Positions 26,317 to 35,491 are shown, counted from the first letter of the stretch. The stretch: DNA of 64,000 bases from JAIVJG01 sp964236735 (GCA_964236735.1 CAXSFM010000011.1:107138-171137); one strand, 5' to 3'. Translations and numbers: made by a program. The notes: generated by a model from the sequence alone, not told the origin.

Positions 26317-28947
26317 CTAGGCCGTTTTAAGAGCCTTGATATTCGGCGGACTCTCATCTTTAACCAGTTGCCGCAACTCGAAGAGTTTCATCAACGCCTC
26401 GACGGGCGAGAGCGATTCCGGGTCGAGTTCCAACAATTCCCTGATGACAGCATGTTCGCGCATCTGTGTGATTGAAGAGTTCGTTTGATTGCCGACGAGC
26501 AACTCCGCCTGCTTTTCATCAAAGCCGTACTTTGACTGATCCTCATATTCGCCAAGCAATTCTCTCGCCCGACGGACAACGGGACGCGGCAGTCCGGCGA
26601 GTTGAGCCGCGTAGATGCCATAACTTTTCTCAGCCACGCCGGGAGAAATTTTGTAGAGGAAGACGAGTTCAGTTCCACGCTCCGCGATTTCAACATGAAG
26701 ATTTTTGAGGCGCGGCAGCACATCTGAGAGTTCCGTCAACTCGTGATAATGCGTGGCGAATAAAGTCTTGGAGCGAAGTTGCGGATGATTGTGAATGTAT
26801 TCAAGCACGGCGCGCGCGACAGCCAGCCCGTCAAAAGTCGAAGTGCCGCGTCCGAGTTCATCGAGTAGGACGAGCGAGCGCGGCGTCGCGTGATGAAGGA
26901 TGTGCGCCGTCTCGACCATCTCCGTCATAAACGTTGACTCGCCGCTGCCGATGCGATCATAGAGGCCGATGCGCGTATAGATACGGTCGGTCAGGCCGAC
27001 GATGGCGGAAGTCGCGGGCACAAAACTTCCCGTCTGCGCCATCAGCACGATGAGCGCGGTCTGACGCAGGAAAGTTGACTTGCCGCTCATATTCGGCCCC
27101 GTAATGAGCGCGATTTCCGGCGCACCTTCGCCGCCGAGTTCAGCATCGTTAGCGATGAACGCGCCTTGCACCAGCGTCCTTTCAAGCACGGGATGTCGCC
27201 CGGCTTTGACACGCAGGCGCGCATCCGCTTCCGCGACGTGCGGGCGCACGTAATTCCAACCGGCGGCGCTCTCACCAAACGATGCCACGACATCAAGGTG
27301 CGCTATTGCGCGCGCCGCCAACTGAATTTTTTCTCGACCCTTTCCGATTTCCGCGCACACGCGGCGCATGATGCTCGACTCAAGCTCGGCGATGCGCTCC
27401 TGCGCGTTCAGCACGAGCGATTCGTATTCTTTGAGCGCAAGCGTGATGAAACGTTCCGCCGAGGCGAGCGTCTGCTTGCGCGTGTAATCATCCGGCACGA
27501 GATGCAAATTCGGGCGCGTGACTTCGATAAAATACCCGAAGACTTTGTTATATCCGACGTGCAAACTCTTGATGCCAGTCCGCGCGCGCTCGTGCTGCTC
27601 CATCTCGGCGAGAAATTTTTTGCCGTCACGGAGTAGAATCCGCAGCGCGTCCAACTCTTCGGAGAAACCATCTCGAATGACTCCGTTGATGCCGCTTTCG
27701 GAGCGCGTCGGCAAAACTTCATTGATGGCACGGCGGATGTAATCCAACAAATCTTCGCAAGGCGGCAGAGACTCAAGCAGCGCGCCGAATCTTCTCGCGT
27801 CGCGCTGAAGAATTCCACGCACACGCGGCAGGGCTTCAAAACTTTGGCCGAGCGCGAGTATCTCCAGAGGCGTCGCGAAGCCTGCGCGCGCGCGCGACGT
27901 GAGACGCTCAAGGTCGTGGACTGTTTCCAGCGCGGCAAAAACTTCCGCGCGGTCTTTTTCATGCGAGGAGAACCATGCGACGTGTTCGTGCCGTCGTGTG
28001 ATTTCCGCCACGTCGAGCAAAGGCTGGCGCAACCAACGGCGCAGCAGGCGACCGCCCATCGCCGTGCGTGTCCCGTCGAGCGTCGAGAGCAGAGACGGAG
28101 AGCCGCCCGCGCCTTCAAATATTTCAAGGCTGCGGACTGTGCGCTCGTCGAGCATCATGTAGGTTTCGGTGTGATAGCTCGTCAGGCGGTTGAGTTGTTC
28201 CGCCACCGAGCCTTGCGTCTCTCGCAAGTACGAGATGATCGCCCCGGCGGCGGCAACTGCCAGCGGCCAGCGCGAAAGACCAAAGGGCGACAGAGTGCGC
28301 GCGCCGAAATGTCGCAACAGCGCGGTCTTCGACTGTGCGAAATCGAATTTATTGTCAGCGCATCGCGTAATGAATCCGGGGCTATCATTCTCTGTCAACT
28401 GGAAACTTGCAGGAATCAGCAACTCGGCAGGCGCGATGCGTTGCAACTCAGCCTGTGCCGCACCAGCTTCTACTTCCGTCGCCGCGAAGTCGCCGGTCGT
28501 CACGTCCGCGTAAGCGATGCCCGCGCGTCCCCCGTCCGTGATGTAGGCGGCGAGATAATTATTGACCTTGCTCTGCAAAAGTCCCGGCTCAAGCACTGTG
28601 CCCGGCGTCACGACGCGCACGACATCACGCTCGATTAACCCGCGTCCCGTCGCTTCGCTTTTGACGGGCGCGTTTGATAGTTGCTCGCAGATAGCGACGC
28701 GATGCCCGCGCGAGATGAGCGTCGCCAGATGACGCTCAAGACTGTGATGCGGAACACCGGCGAGCGGCACGCGGATGTTGCGTCCCATCGGCTTTGATGT
28801 GAGGACGATGTCGAGTTCACGCGCGAGCAGGCGCGCGTCGTCGTCGAACGCTTCGTAGAAATCGCCGATGCGAAAAAGCAGGAGCGCGTCGCGATGGCGG
28901 CGTTTGATGTCGAGATACTGTTGTCTGAGCGGCGTCGTGTTCATCAT
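26317..28947 (-). CDS. mutS: DNA mismatch repair protein MutS
   Basis: An 876-residue MutS that finds mispaired bases. The N-terminal mismatch-binding domain has the Phe-x-Glu motif in FRIGDFYEAF (about 25-34). Later come the connector, lever and clamp domains, then the ATPase with Walker A GPNMSGKSTFLRQTAL (about 626), Walker B LVLLDELGRGTSTFDG and the H-loop FATHYHELTEL. Length fits MutS1. Start ATGATG overlaps the stop of the upstream gene at 28944, so the two are coupled. No mutL lies in the window. Confidence 0.97.
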   Translation of the reverse strand: MMNTTPLRQQYLDIKRRHRDALLLFRIGDFYEAFDDDARLLARELDIVLTSKPMGRNIRVPLAGVPHHSLERHLATLISRGHRVAICEQLSNAPVKSEATGRGLIERDVVRVVTPGTVLEPGLLQSKVNNYLAAYITDGGRAGIAYADVTTGDFAATEVEAGAAQAELQRIAPAELLIPASFQLTENDSPGFITRCADNKFDFAQSKTALLRHFGARTLSPFGLSRWPLAVAAAGAIISYLRETQGSVAEQLNRLTSYHTETYMMLDERTVRSLEIFEGAGGSPSLLSTLDGTRTAMGGRLLRRWLRQPLLDVAEITRRHEHVAWFSSHEKDRAEVFAALETVHDLERLTSRARAGFATPLEILALGQSFEALPRVRGILQRDARRFGALLESLPPCEDLLDYIRRAINEVLPTRSESGINGVIRDGFSEELDALRILLRDGKKFLAEMEQHERARTGIKSLHVGYNKVFGYFIEVTRPNLHLVPDDYTRKQTLASAERFITLALKEYESLVLNAQERIAELESSIMRRVCAEIGKGREKIQLAARAIAHLDVVASFGESAAGWNYVRPHVAEADARLRVKAGRHPVLERTLVQGAFIANDAELGGEGAPEIALITGPNMSGKSTFLRQTALIVLMAQTGSFVPATSAIVGLTDRIYTRIGLYDRIGSGESTFMTEMVETAHILHHATPRSLVLLDELGRGTSTFDGLAVARAVLEYIHNHPQLRSKTLFATHYHELTELSDVLPRLKNLHVEIAERGTELVFLYKISPGVAEKSYGIYAAQLAGLPRPVVRRARELLGEYEDQSKYGFDEKQAELLVGNQTNSSITQMREHAVIRELLELDPESLSPVEALMKLFELRQLVKDESPPNIKALKTA

Positions 28948-29675
28948 CGCTCGAAGATTTGCGCGAGTATGTCTTCGACCGATGTGAGCGCGCGGTGAAG
29001 TTTTCTTAACTGCTCGAAACTGAGAATGGTCGTGAACCGTCCGATCTCGTGAAAAGGCCCTGTGCGCGCCATGCTCAACTGTCGCTCCGCGCGTTTCGTG
29101 TCGCGCTCGCTGGCGACGACGAGGAAAGGCCGCGAGCGTTGCGCGTCGTGCGCGCGTTTGAGCTTGGCGAGCGCGGCATCGAGATTTCCCTTGCGCTGCA
29201 CTTCAAAGACGTGGCTGAGGCGCGGGCTGTTGGCCGCCGCGCGCCACACCACATCGTAGTAATCGAATTCGCTCTCGGCGTGCAGGCCAAGCACGCGCCC
29301 GATGTCCAAAAGCATGTTCTGAACATCAATGTGAGAAAGCAGACCGGAACCGGAAGTCTCGCGCGCGTGCATATCCGCCAACGAAAATTGTGAACCCTCT
29401 TCTTCGATGCGCTTGCGTCCCTGCGCCGTAATCGCCCAATTACCGCGCACGCGCTCGACCTGTCGCTTCTCTGCAAGCTGTCGCCCGGCGCGTTGGACGA
29501 GCCTGCGCCATTGTTGCAAATGTCCATTCGTGAGCGCGTGCGTCTCCTGCTCGCTTAACTGCGGAAAATACGCGACCAGACGGTCGTAGAGAAAACGCAC
29601 GTCCTCGACGCCGCCGGTGGCGACTAACTCTTGCAAGATTGGCAACTCAAGACGCTCTGTCAACGGATAAGGCAT
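28944..29675 (-). CDS. Winged-helix/PD-(D/E)XK-like protein coupled to mutS
   Basis: A 243-residue protein with two parts. Residues about 8-95 resemble the Mrr N-terminal winged helix (LELPILQELVATGG, LAEKRQVERVRGNWAIT, TAQGRKRIEEE). Residues about 115-200 have a pattern like a restriction-endonuclease fold: D141 in YYDVVW, then E158, Q160 and K162 in VFEVQRKGN, then an Ala/Lys helix and a strand RPFLVVAS. This suggests a nuclease or nuclease-derived DNA-binding protein. The stop overlaps the mutS start by 4 bases. The nuclease assignment is inference from a weak motif; the winged helix is better supported. Confidence 0.6.
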   Translation of the reverse strand: MPYPLTERLELPILQELVATGGVEDVRFLYDRLVAYFPQLSEQETHALTNGHLQQWRRLVQRAGRQLAEKRQVERVRGNWAITAQGRKRIEEEGSQFSLADMHARETSGSGLLSHIDVQNMLLDIGRVLGLHAESEFDYYDVVWRAAANSPRLSHVFEVQRKGNLDAALAKLKRAHDAQRSRPFLVVASERDTKRAERQLSMARTGPFHEIGRFTTILSFEQLRKLHRALTSVEDILAQIFER

Positions 29676-30038
29676 CAGGTTTTACTGCGGGTAGCAAATG
29701 AATGTGACCGGAGATTAACCACAGAGGACACGGAGGGGCACAGAGGCAGAACAGAGAAGACAATCAAACCTCCCTCTTTCCTCTGTGTCTCTCTGAGTCC
29801 TCTGTGGTGATAATTCTTTCTCTCATGTCGCACTCATTCGCAAATTGCTATAAGCGTGTGAAAATGAACGATACAGACGAATCAGTTCCAACTCGATCAA
29901 TGTACTGCGGCACAGCAAAGTTACAAGAGAATTGAGCCTGCAATCAAGCCAGCAAGCGGACTGCGGATGATAAACAAAAGGCAGACAGGTTCGCGGAATC
30001 CCATCTGCCATTCGTTGATGTCGCCCGGCGTCGGGCGT
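29676..30038. other. Non-coding gap with one inverted repeat
   Basis: 363 bases upstream of the winged-helix/mutS pair and downstream of the M14 peptidase gene. Its main content is the 29-bp inverted repeat at 29718-29808. A 62-codon minus-strand frame at 29823-30011 has no ribosome binding site and no family likeness. The promoter for the mutS pair probably lies here. Confidence 0.5.
29718..29808. repeat. Imperfect 29-bp inverted repeat
   Basis: Arms 29718-29746 and 29780-29808 match at 23 or 24 of 29 positions; both outer ends read ACCACAGAGGAC. A purine-rich spacer of 33 nt separates them. Similar CACAGAGGACACGGAG elements are scattered in many bacterial genomes by memory. Confidence 0.8.
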
Positions 30039-31880
30039 TCAGAAATTTGAAAGCGCAACTTTGAGCGTCGTCGTGATGCGCCCCACCGGGTAGAGATTTA
30101 TTTGACGATCCCAGTAAGGAGAGCGTTCGTAGAAAAATTGCAGGCGTTGACTCGCGCTCGCGGCAAACTTCAGGTCAGTCGCGACCCGCTGCTCAAATTC
30201 GCGGCGCAACGCATCGTCTTTCGACAACATTTCGCGCGCGAGTTTTTCCAGCACGTAGTCTTCGCCCGCCTCTTTCTGCTCGAAGATGGGATCGAAGAAT
30301 CCCCAGACGACAAACGAATCAGGAGCGTCCGGCTCAAGCAGATGAAGCGCGACCTTCGATGCCGTTTGCGACATCGGGACCACGATTGATCCCGCCGGAT
30401 ATGTCCGCCGCTCGCGTATCGCCTCAGACTTAAAGCTCACCAGGACGTGCCCCTCGAATGAAGCGAATGAGCCGCGCGATGACGGGTCGGCCTTCACGTC
30501 GTGGAAGCGATAACTTTCAACTTCCAGTTCAACAGGAGCCGCCAGCCTCTGCATCTTTACGCCATGCGCGTCGAGCACTGCAATCACGTCCTTCCACTGC
30601 TGCGGAATGATGTAGTAAAGCGGCGGCGCGACCGAGACGGAAGCCTGCGCGTCCGCGTAGTACGGAACGGTCATGTCCACCGGCTTCCTGCCCCACTCAA
30701 CGCGCATCGTGCCCGATACTGCGCTCTGCTCTGTTTTAGATTCCCAACTCTTTAATAATTTCTGCGTCGCGTGATCCGTCAACTTAACGCTCAAGACTTC
30801 TCTCTTCGCCGGGTCATATTTTTGATTAGCTTCGATTGTTGCCTCGTCAGCCATCCGACCTGCGCGCCGCAAACTGAGCGGGTCGCGATCAACTTCTTCC
30901 AGAGCCGCGCGAAGAATGTCATAAGTGCCGCGCACGCGCGAGCGATGGTCTTTGATCATGTGCGTCTCGATCAGGAGCGCGGGACGATTGCGCGTGATGG
31001 GCACGTAGCCGGTCGCGAAACGTGGCGACGAGATAAAACTGTCAATACCTTTCGCCGGGTCTCGATTGTCGCGAAATTCCATGTAGGGCGAAATCAAATT
31101 ACCCGCAGCCTCTGCCGCCGGCATGATCCTTTGCTCGAACGCCTCTCTTTCCCACGCGGCCACCGTTGGCGCGACATTGTCGTGCTGCTCGAATTGATAA
31201 GTGACGTTATAACGAAAATCCGCGCCGTCCGTGACGTGGCAATCTATGAAGAGATCAGGCTGCCATTCGTTCCACAGTTTGAGCCACGCGCGCGTCTCCG
31301 GAGCGTCGGCTTTCAGATAGTCGCGATTCAAATTGAGGTTCGTGGCGTTCGCGCGCCAGCCCATTTCCGCAGGGCCGTTCTGGTTGATGCGGTTGAAGGG
31401 ACTGCGCCGCTCGTGCCCGTCCGTGTTGTAAATCGGAATGAAGAGGACGACGACCTTGTTGAGCAGAGATTCGCGCGTCTTCGTGATCGCGATGTCGCGC
31501 AAGAGAGCCAGCCCCGCGTCTTTGCCGTCCGTCTCTCCAGCATGAATGCAAGCCTGTATCAGCACGATTGCTTTGCCGGACTTGCGCGCCGCTTCCGGCG
31601 TCAACGCGCCGTCTTTGGCGGCGATGATGAGCGGAAGCGGACGACCTTCCCCGCTCTTGCCGAAATCTGTGAGACGTATCCACTCTGAAGCGGCGTCCAA
31701 TTTGCGCGCGTAATCAATCGTGTCATCGTAAGTCGGAGTCTCGCGATAATTCGTTTTCTCGGCGCGCGTCTGCCACTCCGCAGGGACGGATGGCGATTCG
31801 TTTTGAGCTTGCACGTATTCGATGCCCACAATTATTAAGAAGAGAAAAAGACAACTCCGCCAGACGTTTATTTTCAACAT
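30039..31880 (-). CDS. Exported M14-family zinc carboxypeptidase
   Basis: A 613-residue secreted peptidase. Residues 1-26 form a signal peptide (SCLFLFLIIVGIEYVQAQ). Zinc ligands are H113 and E116 in CIHAGETDGK and H215 in LFIDCHVTDG. R186 in NLNRDYLK fits the substrate-carboxylate-binding site. The catalytic glutamate is probably in LIETHMIKD (about 305). The C-terminal 250 residues form a beta-rich domain. It should trim C-terminal residues from peptides in the periplasm or outside. Its start directly follows a CAT at 31880 preceded by no strong ribosome binding site. Confidence 0.9.
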   Translation of the reverse strand: MLKINVWRSCLFLFLIIVGIEYVQAQNESPSVPAEWQTRAEKTNYRETPTYDDTIDYARKLDAASEWIRLTDFGKSGEGRPLPLIIAAKDGALTPEAARKSGKAIVLIQACIHAGETDGKDAGLALLRDIAITKTRESLLNKVVVLFIPIYNTDGHERRSPFNRINQNGPAEMGWRANATNLNLNRDYLKADAPETRAWLKLWNEWQPDLFIDCHVTDGADFRYNVTYQFEQHDNVAPTVAAWEREAFEQRIMPAAEAAGNLISPYMEFRDNRDPAKGIDSFISSPRFATGYVPITRNRPALLIETHMIKDHRSRVRGTYDILRAALEEVDRDPLSLRRAGRMADEATIEANQKYDPAKREVLSVKLTDHATQKLLKSWESKTEQSAVSGTMRVEWGRKPVDMTVPYYADAQASVSVAPPLYYIIPQQWKDVIAVLDAHGVKMQRLAAPVELEVESYRFHDVKADPSSRGSFASFEGHVLVSFKSEAIRERRTYPAGSIVVPMSQTASKVALHLLEPDAPDSFVVWGFFDPIFEQKEAGEDYVLEKLAREMLSKDDALRREFEQRVATDLKFAASASQRLQFFYERSPYWDRQINLYPVGRITTTLKVALSNF

Positions 31881-31932
31881 CCATCGTCTCCGGTTTTTAT
31901 ATCTTGAACGTGTGACTGGCCTGAATAAAGTT

Positions 31933-32100
31933 CTACTCGAACGCCGCGCCGCATTCGCGACATTGCGCGCGTCGCTTCGCGTTTAGCGTGCCGCACGCCA
32001 CGCAACGCTTGTACATATGGCGCGCGAACCAGTTAGTGATGAGCGCGCTCGCGAGAAGTATTCCGACGAGTACCACGAGACTGACAATCGTATCTCTCAA
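31933..32100 (-). CDS. Small membrane protein with zinc ribbon
   Basis: A 55-residue frame starting at a TTG whose last bases overlap the stop of the upstream gene (TTGA). Residues 4-23 are one hydrophobic helix (TIVSLVVLVGILLASAL). Residues 33-51 hold a zinc ribbon, CVACGTLNAKRRAQCRECG. It probably sits in the inner membrane with the ribbon in the cytoplasm. No known family; the coupling and paired cysteines support a real gene. Confidence 0.6.
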   Translation of the reverse strand: MRDTIVSLVVLVGILLASALITNWFARHMYKRCVACGTLNAKRRAQCRECGAAFE

Positions 32101-32879
32101 CTTTTCGCGCTCTCAGATTTGACACGGCTATATTGCTGGCCGCGCAGGTAGCCGCGTCGAAAGGATTCCTGCGCGTACTCGTCTCCAAAACGCTGCTGTA
32201 AACGTTCCGCATCCTCATCGAATGAGCGACCGCGTCCCTGCGGATGCAACGAAGCCTCGAAGCCATGCCGGTATGCGGATTCATCTGTCTTGAAATCGCC
32301 GCCGTGTTGCACGTACTCGGCTTCCTCCGCGTCGCGCAAGCCTACCCACCAACTATCACGCGCCGCATCGAGGCTTTCCGCGCCTGCCTTGGTGATTATT
32401 TCGCGCGCCGTCGCCTCTTGCTCGTCCGTCTCGGCGATGGCGATGATCACGCTGCGATTCTGTCTCAAAGCATCTTCATAGACGAACAGTTCATCATGCG
32501 GCAGGCCACCCGCCATGTTGTCTTCAAGCGCGCCGCCGGCGGCGATGCCTGCCGCCGCTCCGCCTGCGCCCAACAACGCCGCGCCGATGATGCCCGCCGC
32601 AATCACAGGGCCGACGCCCGGTATGAAGAGACTCGCCGCCGCCGCTCCGAGATGCAGCCCGCCCGCCGCGCCGATGGCGACGCCGACCGTGCCTCCGAGC
32701 GCGCTGCCCAAGCCCGGTTGCTCCGTCTCCGTCGTCGGCACTTCGGCGTTCAACTCTTCCTGCGTCGTTCCCGGCGTGAGCAGGCTGATGTGATCCTCTG
32801 CGACTCCGCTGGCGCGTAACTCTTCGACCGCACGCTCCGCGTCTGTGCGCGACTTAAAGATGCCTGAGATGGTTTTCAT
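32097..32879 (-). CDS. YflT/general-stress-like protein with glycine-rich hydrophobic core
   Basis: A 260-residue protein. Residues 1-40 (ISGIFKSRTDAERAVEELRASGVAEDHISLL) match the N-terminus of YflT/17M-like general stress proteins. The middle (about 58-125) is Gly/Ala-rich and strongly hydrophobic, like a glycine-zipper membrane segment. The next part repeats a similar fold (NRSVIIAIAETDEQEATAREIITKAG). The C-terminal 80 residues are charged. A role in stress or membrane adaptation is likely by family, unproven here. A small zinc-ribbon membrane protein is coupled downstream. Confidence 0.75.
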   Translation of the reverse strand: MKTISGIFKSRTDAERAVEELRASGVAEDHISLLTPGTTQEELNAEVPTTETEQPGLGSALGGTVGVAIGAAGGLHLGAAAASLFIPGVGPVIAAGIIGAALLGAGGAAAGIAAGGALEDNMAGGLPHDELFVYEDALRQNRSVIIAIAETDEQEATAREIITKAGAESLDAARDSWWVGLRDAEEAEYVQHGGDFKTDESAYRHGFEASLHPQGRGRSFDEDAERLQQRFGDEYAQESFRRGYLRGQQYSRVKSESAKS

Positions 32880-33009
32880 AAAACTTGTAGATTCGAGCGC
32901 GACATGGAAGTCTCCCGGCGCTCAGGTCGCCTTTCCCGACCTTCGTATCGAAAGTTCGTCCAAATGCAAAATCTCATTCCAGTGTTCAAATTTTAACATG
33001 ACAACAAAT

Positions 33010-33969
33010 TTATGAACGACTGCTTTCAACGTGTGATAGATGCGCGTCAACAAGAGGGTTCAAAGAATCCATTTCGTTATCGTCAAGCCGCTGTGCGAGC
33101 ATCAGCAAGGCGTCCGACTTCCCGCGCAGTTTCTCGACGAAGTTGATGACGTAGAAAGCGGGCGCAATCATATATGCCTGCCATTTCGGAATGGTGTCGT
33201 CCATCAGCAGGCGGGCGATAACCGTCTCGTTCGGCACGTCCTCGATGTGACGTGCCTCCAAAATCTCGAACCCGTGATTGCACAAGAATCTCTTGAGCGT
33301 TTGCTGGTTGAAGTACACAGTATGCGGAAACTCGTATTCAGACTGCCAGAGCCGCTTGATGACTCCCGATGTGAGTGGGCGCACGAAACGCACGAGACTA
33401 TGCGCGACGAGAAAGTACAAGCCCTCCGTCGAAGGCACTTTAAGCACACACAGTCCACCCGGACGCAGCTTCCGCCGGATCATCCGCGCGAAGTCGGGTA
33501 GCGAGTCCGCAGGTATGTGTTCCATCACGTCGAGCATCGAGATTACGTCGGCATTGCCGTCCGGCCTCGTCCCGTCCTCCATCAATCCGTGATGCACGCG
33601 GTCGTTACCTATCAACGCACGCGCATTTGTACAAGCAGTTTCGTCAGGCTCGACGCCGAACACGTCATACCCCGCCCGCCGAACATCGCCGAGTAGGTGG
33701 CCGAAACCACATCCGATGTCCAGCCACTCTCCCTTTGCCGGGCTATGCTTTCCGACGAATGAGAGGACTTCGGCAGCTTGGCGCTGTCTCACTCTGCCAA
33801 TAGCTTCTTGGAAAGCCGCCTCGTTGACTCTCGCAAACTCCGCCTCGACCGGCCTGGCGCGCACAATGCGACTGAAGAGTAGCCCACACACCAAACACCT
33901 TTTGACGAATATCTCTTTAATCAGGCGTCTTTCTCTAAATTGCTCGTTAAAGCAGACAGGACAGGTCAT
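33010..33969 (-). CDS. SAM methyltransferase with N-terminal zinc ribbon
   Basis: A 319-residue protein. Residues 3-29 form a zinc ribbon (CPVCFN ... RCLVCGLLFSR). Residues about 78-230 are a class I methyltransferase of Methyltransf_23 type: LDIGCGFGHLLGDV (motif I), VFGVEPDE, and DVISMLDVMEHI before VLKVPSTEG. Proteins with this layout are common in polysaccharide or cell-surface sugar methylation. An AAAGGAG lies about 15 nt upstream of the start. Substrate unknown. Confidence 0.85.
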   Translation of the reverse strand: MTCPVCFNEQFRERRLIKEIFVKRCLVCGLLFSRIVRARPVEAEFARVNEAAFQEAIGRVRQRQAAEVLSFVGKHSPAKGEWLDIGCGFGHLLGDVRRAGYDVFGVEPDETACTNARALIGNDRVHHGLMEDGTRPDGNADVISMLDVMEHIPADSLPDFARMIRRKLRPGGLCVLKVPSTEGLYFLVAHSLVRFVRPLTSGVIKRLWQSEYEFPHTVYFNQQTLKRFLCNHGFEILEARHIEDVPNETVIARLLMDDTIPKWQAYMIAPAFYVINFVEKLRGKSDALLMLAQRLDDNEMDSLNPLVDAHLSHVESSRS

Positions 33970-34213
33970 CAGTTCTATGCTTACTCCTTTGGTTATTTAA
34001 GAGAATTACCTACAGGCTTCGAACATCTCGAAGGTTGCGACCGATGGCTGTAGAAAAGCGGCAACTGATGGCGACACGCCCGGCGCTGATACTTTTGTTT
34101 TCGTCTGAATCACGACCGCCAAAATTGTTGCAGCCGTTAAATTTATTGAGCGCGCCATGTCATGCGTGTTAAAGTGCAAGGCGTCTTCATTCTTCTGATG
34201 CACGGAGCGCAAC

Positions 34214-34588
34214 ATGATCGAAATCATCGAAAAGCATTGGCCGATGTCGGAGGGCGATGGCAAGGCGTCGCGCAAGAAGAAGCCAAGAATCCTCGCCATC
34301 ACGACGGATTGCTGCACGGGTTGCTCCGGCTCGCCCGCGTGCATCGAATATTGCCCCATCGAAAGCTGCATGTTTTGGGTTCCTGACGAAGATCATCCGC
34401 CGTTCGGACGCATCGAAGTTGACCCGTATCTCTGCATCGGTTGCCAGAAGTGCATCAGCAAAGGCCCCGAAGGCGCATTTCTCGACGGCTGCCCGTGGGA
34501 TGCTATCGAGATGGTTCCGACCGATGATTGGGAGGCCGCGCACGGCATCACTTTGCCGGATGCGCCACCGCCCGCACCGCCACGTTGA
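34214..34588 (+). CDS. Dicluster ferredoxin-like protein
   Basis: A 124-residue protein with two cysteine groups. The first is CTGC-x5-C-x3-CP (CTGCSGSPACIEYCP, about 35-49); the second is CIGCQKC-x12-CP (about 75-95). Both differ from the usual C-x2-C-x2-C-x3-CP, so the clusters probably pair cysteines from both groups, as in bacterial 2x[4Fe-4S] subunits. C-terminus is Pro-rich. GGAG is 6 nt before the ATG. It converges on the respiratory operon with 4 bp between stops. Partner enzyme unknown. Confidence 0.8.
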   Translation: MIEIIEKHWPMSEGDGKASRKKKPRILAITTDCCTGCSGSPACIEYCPIESCMFWVPDEDHPPFGRIEVDPYLCIGCQKCISKGPEGAFLDGCPWDAIEMVPTDDWEAAHGITLPDAPPPAPPR

Positions 34589-34592
34589 AGTC

Positions 34593-35489
34593 TCAACGCT
34601 TCGTCTTTGCGCGTTCATTGATGAATTCAATCGCACGCGCCGCCAACTGTTTTGTTTCTTCCGATTTTACTTCCTGATCCTGCACGTACATCTCAATCTC
34701 CCGGACATCAGTTTCCTCACCGACTTTAGATAAAGCCAACAAAGCGTCTCTCGCCTGTGTCTCGTCCGGCGAAAGCGTCAGCACTTGGCTTTCTCTCGAC
34801 ACTTCAACGCCTTCTTTGCCAACAACTTTCTTTATCCTGCCGGAGAGAGGCGAGCGCAATTCATAAGGCTCATCATGCGGCAACAGCAGGCGCGCGAGTA
34901 AGCCTCCCCTTTTGATTGACGCGCCTTCGCTTAAAACGGTCAGGACTTTTCCATCAACCGGAGTGTTGACCTTGTACGGGCGAAGCATTGCTAACAACTC
35001 TGGTTTCCCCTGCGCGTCTCCGAAGCTGACGAGTGAGAGCGCGGCATTCCAACGAACGATTGGCTCAGGATCATTGAGAAGATTTTGTAAGGCCTGATGA
35101 AATTCTTCGACGTGCGTATCCGCGCCCATCACCCACGCGGCGGTCTGCCGCACATCGGCGACAGGATGACTGTCGAGTAAAATAATCTGCGGATACCAGC
35201 GTCTCGTCGCCTCGTCATGCTTCGCCATGCGTCTTTCGATTTCCGCCAGCGCGTGCTGGACGTGGCGCGGCTTCTCATCTCTCAGATATTCCTCGATCTG
35301 CGTGTCGCTCAACTCGCGCCCGAACCACGTCCCGTACCAGGCGAAGAAAGGCACGATGACCAGCAAGGCGGCGACGAGCATAAGCTGCCACGGCGTGCGC
35401 CTTCGTCCGTCTAATGCGGTCGCATCCTTTTGCACGCTGATCGCCGGATGATGGCCGTTGCCGTTTGTCTTCGGAGCGCTGCTCGACAT
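34593..35489 (-). CDS. Membrane-anchored HEAT / barrel-sandwich protein
   Basis: A 298-residue protein. After a hydrophilic leader of 30 residues comes one membrane helix (about 36-55, WQLMLVAALLVIVPFFAWY). Residues about 65-160 look like HEAT-repeat helices (PVADVRQTAAWVMGA, PIVRWNAALSLVSFG). Residues about 168-240 resemble a biotinyl/lipoyl-type barrel-sandwich hybrid (VNTPVDGKVLTVLSEGASIK, LRSPLSGRIKKVVGKEGVEV), but without the modified lysine. The start at 35489 is 3 nt after the DUF420 stop. It is the last gene of the oxidase operon; an assembly or scaffold role is inference. Confidence 0.75.
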   Translation of the reverse strand: MSSSAPKTNGNGHHPAISVQKDATALDGRRRTPWQLMLVAALLVIVPFFAWYGTWFGRELSDTQIEEYLRDEKPRHVQHALAEIERRMAKHDEATRRWYPQIILLDSHPVADVRQTAAWVMGADTHVEEFHQALQNLLNDPEPIVRWNAALSLVSFGDAQGKPELLAMLRPYKVNTPVDGKVLTVLSEGASIKRGGLLARLLLPHDEPYELRSPLSGRIKKVVGKEGVEVSRESQVLTLSPDETQARDALLALSKVGEETDVREIEMYVQDQEVKSEETKQLAARAIEFINERAKTKR

Positions 35490-35491
35490 AT

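Noticed and set aside
29823..30011. 62-codon minus-strand frame
   Set aside because: Lacks a ribosome binding site and protein-like composition; lies in an intergenic gap.
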